Source: Deltaproteobacteria bacterium (GTDB lineage: Bacteria; Desulfobacterota; DSM-4660; Desulfatiglandales; B25-G16). Taken from it: a stretch of 7,537 nt of DNA. The first letter of the stretch is position 1; each line of letters opens with the position of its first letter. A program made the translations under genes and the position numbers. The notes beneath the pieces are model-generated. The model searched no databases, was not told the origin of the DNA, and saw nothing but the letters and a program-made list of their open reading frames with translations. The stretch spans positions 1-7,537 of the forward strand of contig JAFDDS010000026.1 of assembly GCA_019310745.1 (NCBI GenBank), in the 5' to 3' direction. Below, piece by piece: positions 7,108-7,537 of the stretch.

Positions 7108-7537
7108 TCATTCCTGAAACATAAATCTCCTCATGCTTATATTCATTACCAAACCCATAGCGGCCATAGTTGAAATTACAGAGGATCCACCATAGCTAAA
7201 CAAAACTAATGGTATACCGACTACCGGGAGGAGACCGATTACCATGCTGACATTTATAATGAGATGCCAGAAAACTAATGCAGCAACGCCTACAACAATA
7301 AGGGTGCCAAACTTATCCTTGCTATTTTTGGCTATGTTGAGACACCATAGTATTAAAAACAGATAGACGAGCAAAATCATTGCTGAGCCTACAAATCCCC
7401 ACTCCTCTGCTAACACAGAAAACGAAAAATCAGTATGTTGTTGGGGGAGAAAATGTAGTCTTGTCTGAGTCCCTTTAAGAAAACCTTTCCCCCAAAGAAG
7501 GCCTGAACCAATAGCAATCTTGGACTGGGTAACATGA
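7108..7537 (-). CDS. rodA: RodA, SEDS peptidoglycan glycosyltransferase (5' part cut by window edge)
   Basis: RodA is the membrane-embedded polymerase that extends glycan strands from lipid II in the elongation machinery, working with a class B penicillin-binding protein. The frame is open to the right edge and gives 142 C-terminal residues of a protein usually about 370-430 long. The visible part begins HVTQSKIAIGSGLLWGKGFL and carries the RodA-type KGTQTRL and PQQHTDFSFSVLAEEWG segments. The Asp of HTDF (codon 7429-7431) matches the catalytic Asp of this family. It then has membrane helices around the VFWHLIINVSMVIGLLPVVG stretch, and GIPLVLFSYGGSS, the SEDS signature loop, ending near the SMRRFMFQE terminus. 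The QTRLHFLP-type context favours RodA over FtsW. A GTG at 7416 is internal and not the true start, because family similarity continues upstream of it. Confidence 0.95.
   Translation of the reverse strand, partial: HVTQSKIAIGSGLLWGKGFLKGTQTRLHFLPQQHTDFSFSVLAEEWGFVGSAMILLVYLFLILWCLNIAKNSKDKFGTLIVVGVAALVFWHLIINVSMVIGLLPVVGIPLVLFSYGGSSVISTMAAMGLVMNISMRRFMFQE

Noticed and set aside
7414..7416. GTG as the start of a short 102-residue minus-strand gene
   Set aside because: Translation in the same frame continues upstream with typical RodA sequence (KGTQTRL, HTDF) to the window edge, so the GTG is an internal valine codon.

Overview
The window is a bacterial chromosome segment in which every supportable gene lies on the minus strand, so it reads right to left. 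Most of it is a V/A-type (rotary, vacuolar/archaeal-type) ATPase operon in the order H-I-K-E-C-F-A, the usual archaeal/bacterial order. The catalytic A gene runs off the left edge, and B and D would be expected beyond it. Upstream of the operon are a bactofilin gene and the 3' part of a rodA (SEDS peptidoglycan polymerase) gene that runs off the right edge.

Organism: RodA and bactofilin point to a bacterium with a peptidoglycan wall, and the V/A-ATPase points to a lineage that uses this enzyme in place of, or beside, an F-type one. Such operons are frequent in anaerobes and deep-branching or candidate phyla. The DNA looks moderately AT-rich. I cannot name the phylum from the sequence alone.

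Layout: 7537-7108 rodA C-terminus; 7107-6977 gap; 6976-6575 bactofilin; 6574-6527 short gap; 6526-6215 subunit H (peripheral stalk); 6209-4263 subunit I (membrane stator with the essential arginine); 4247-3762 subunit K (double-hairpin rotor ring); 3761-3668 a 94-base gap with a stem-loop and a direct repeat; 3667-3017 subunit E (peripheral stalk); 3020-1977 subunit C (funnel linking ring and central shaft); 1977-1654 subunit F (central shaft); 1643 to the left edge, subunit A (catalytic). E-C-F are joined by stop/start overlaps and the other gaps inside the operon are 5-15 bases, except the K-E gap.

How the parts work together: A (with B, not seen) hydrolyses or makes ATP. F, D and C couple this to rotation of the K ring against I, and E plus H hold the head to I. 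Subunit K carries the complete set of residues that bind Na+ in the Enterococcus hirae ring, so the enzyme is predicted to be sodium-coupled. I found no mobile element, CRISPR array, tRNA or rRNA, and no evidence of a new defence or other undescribed system. The points most worth a second look are the Na+ site, the variant P-loop of subunit A, the K-E intercistronic structure and the rodA-bactofilin-ATPase neighbourhood.
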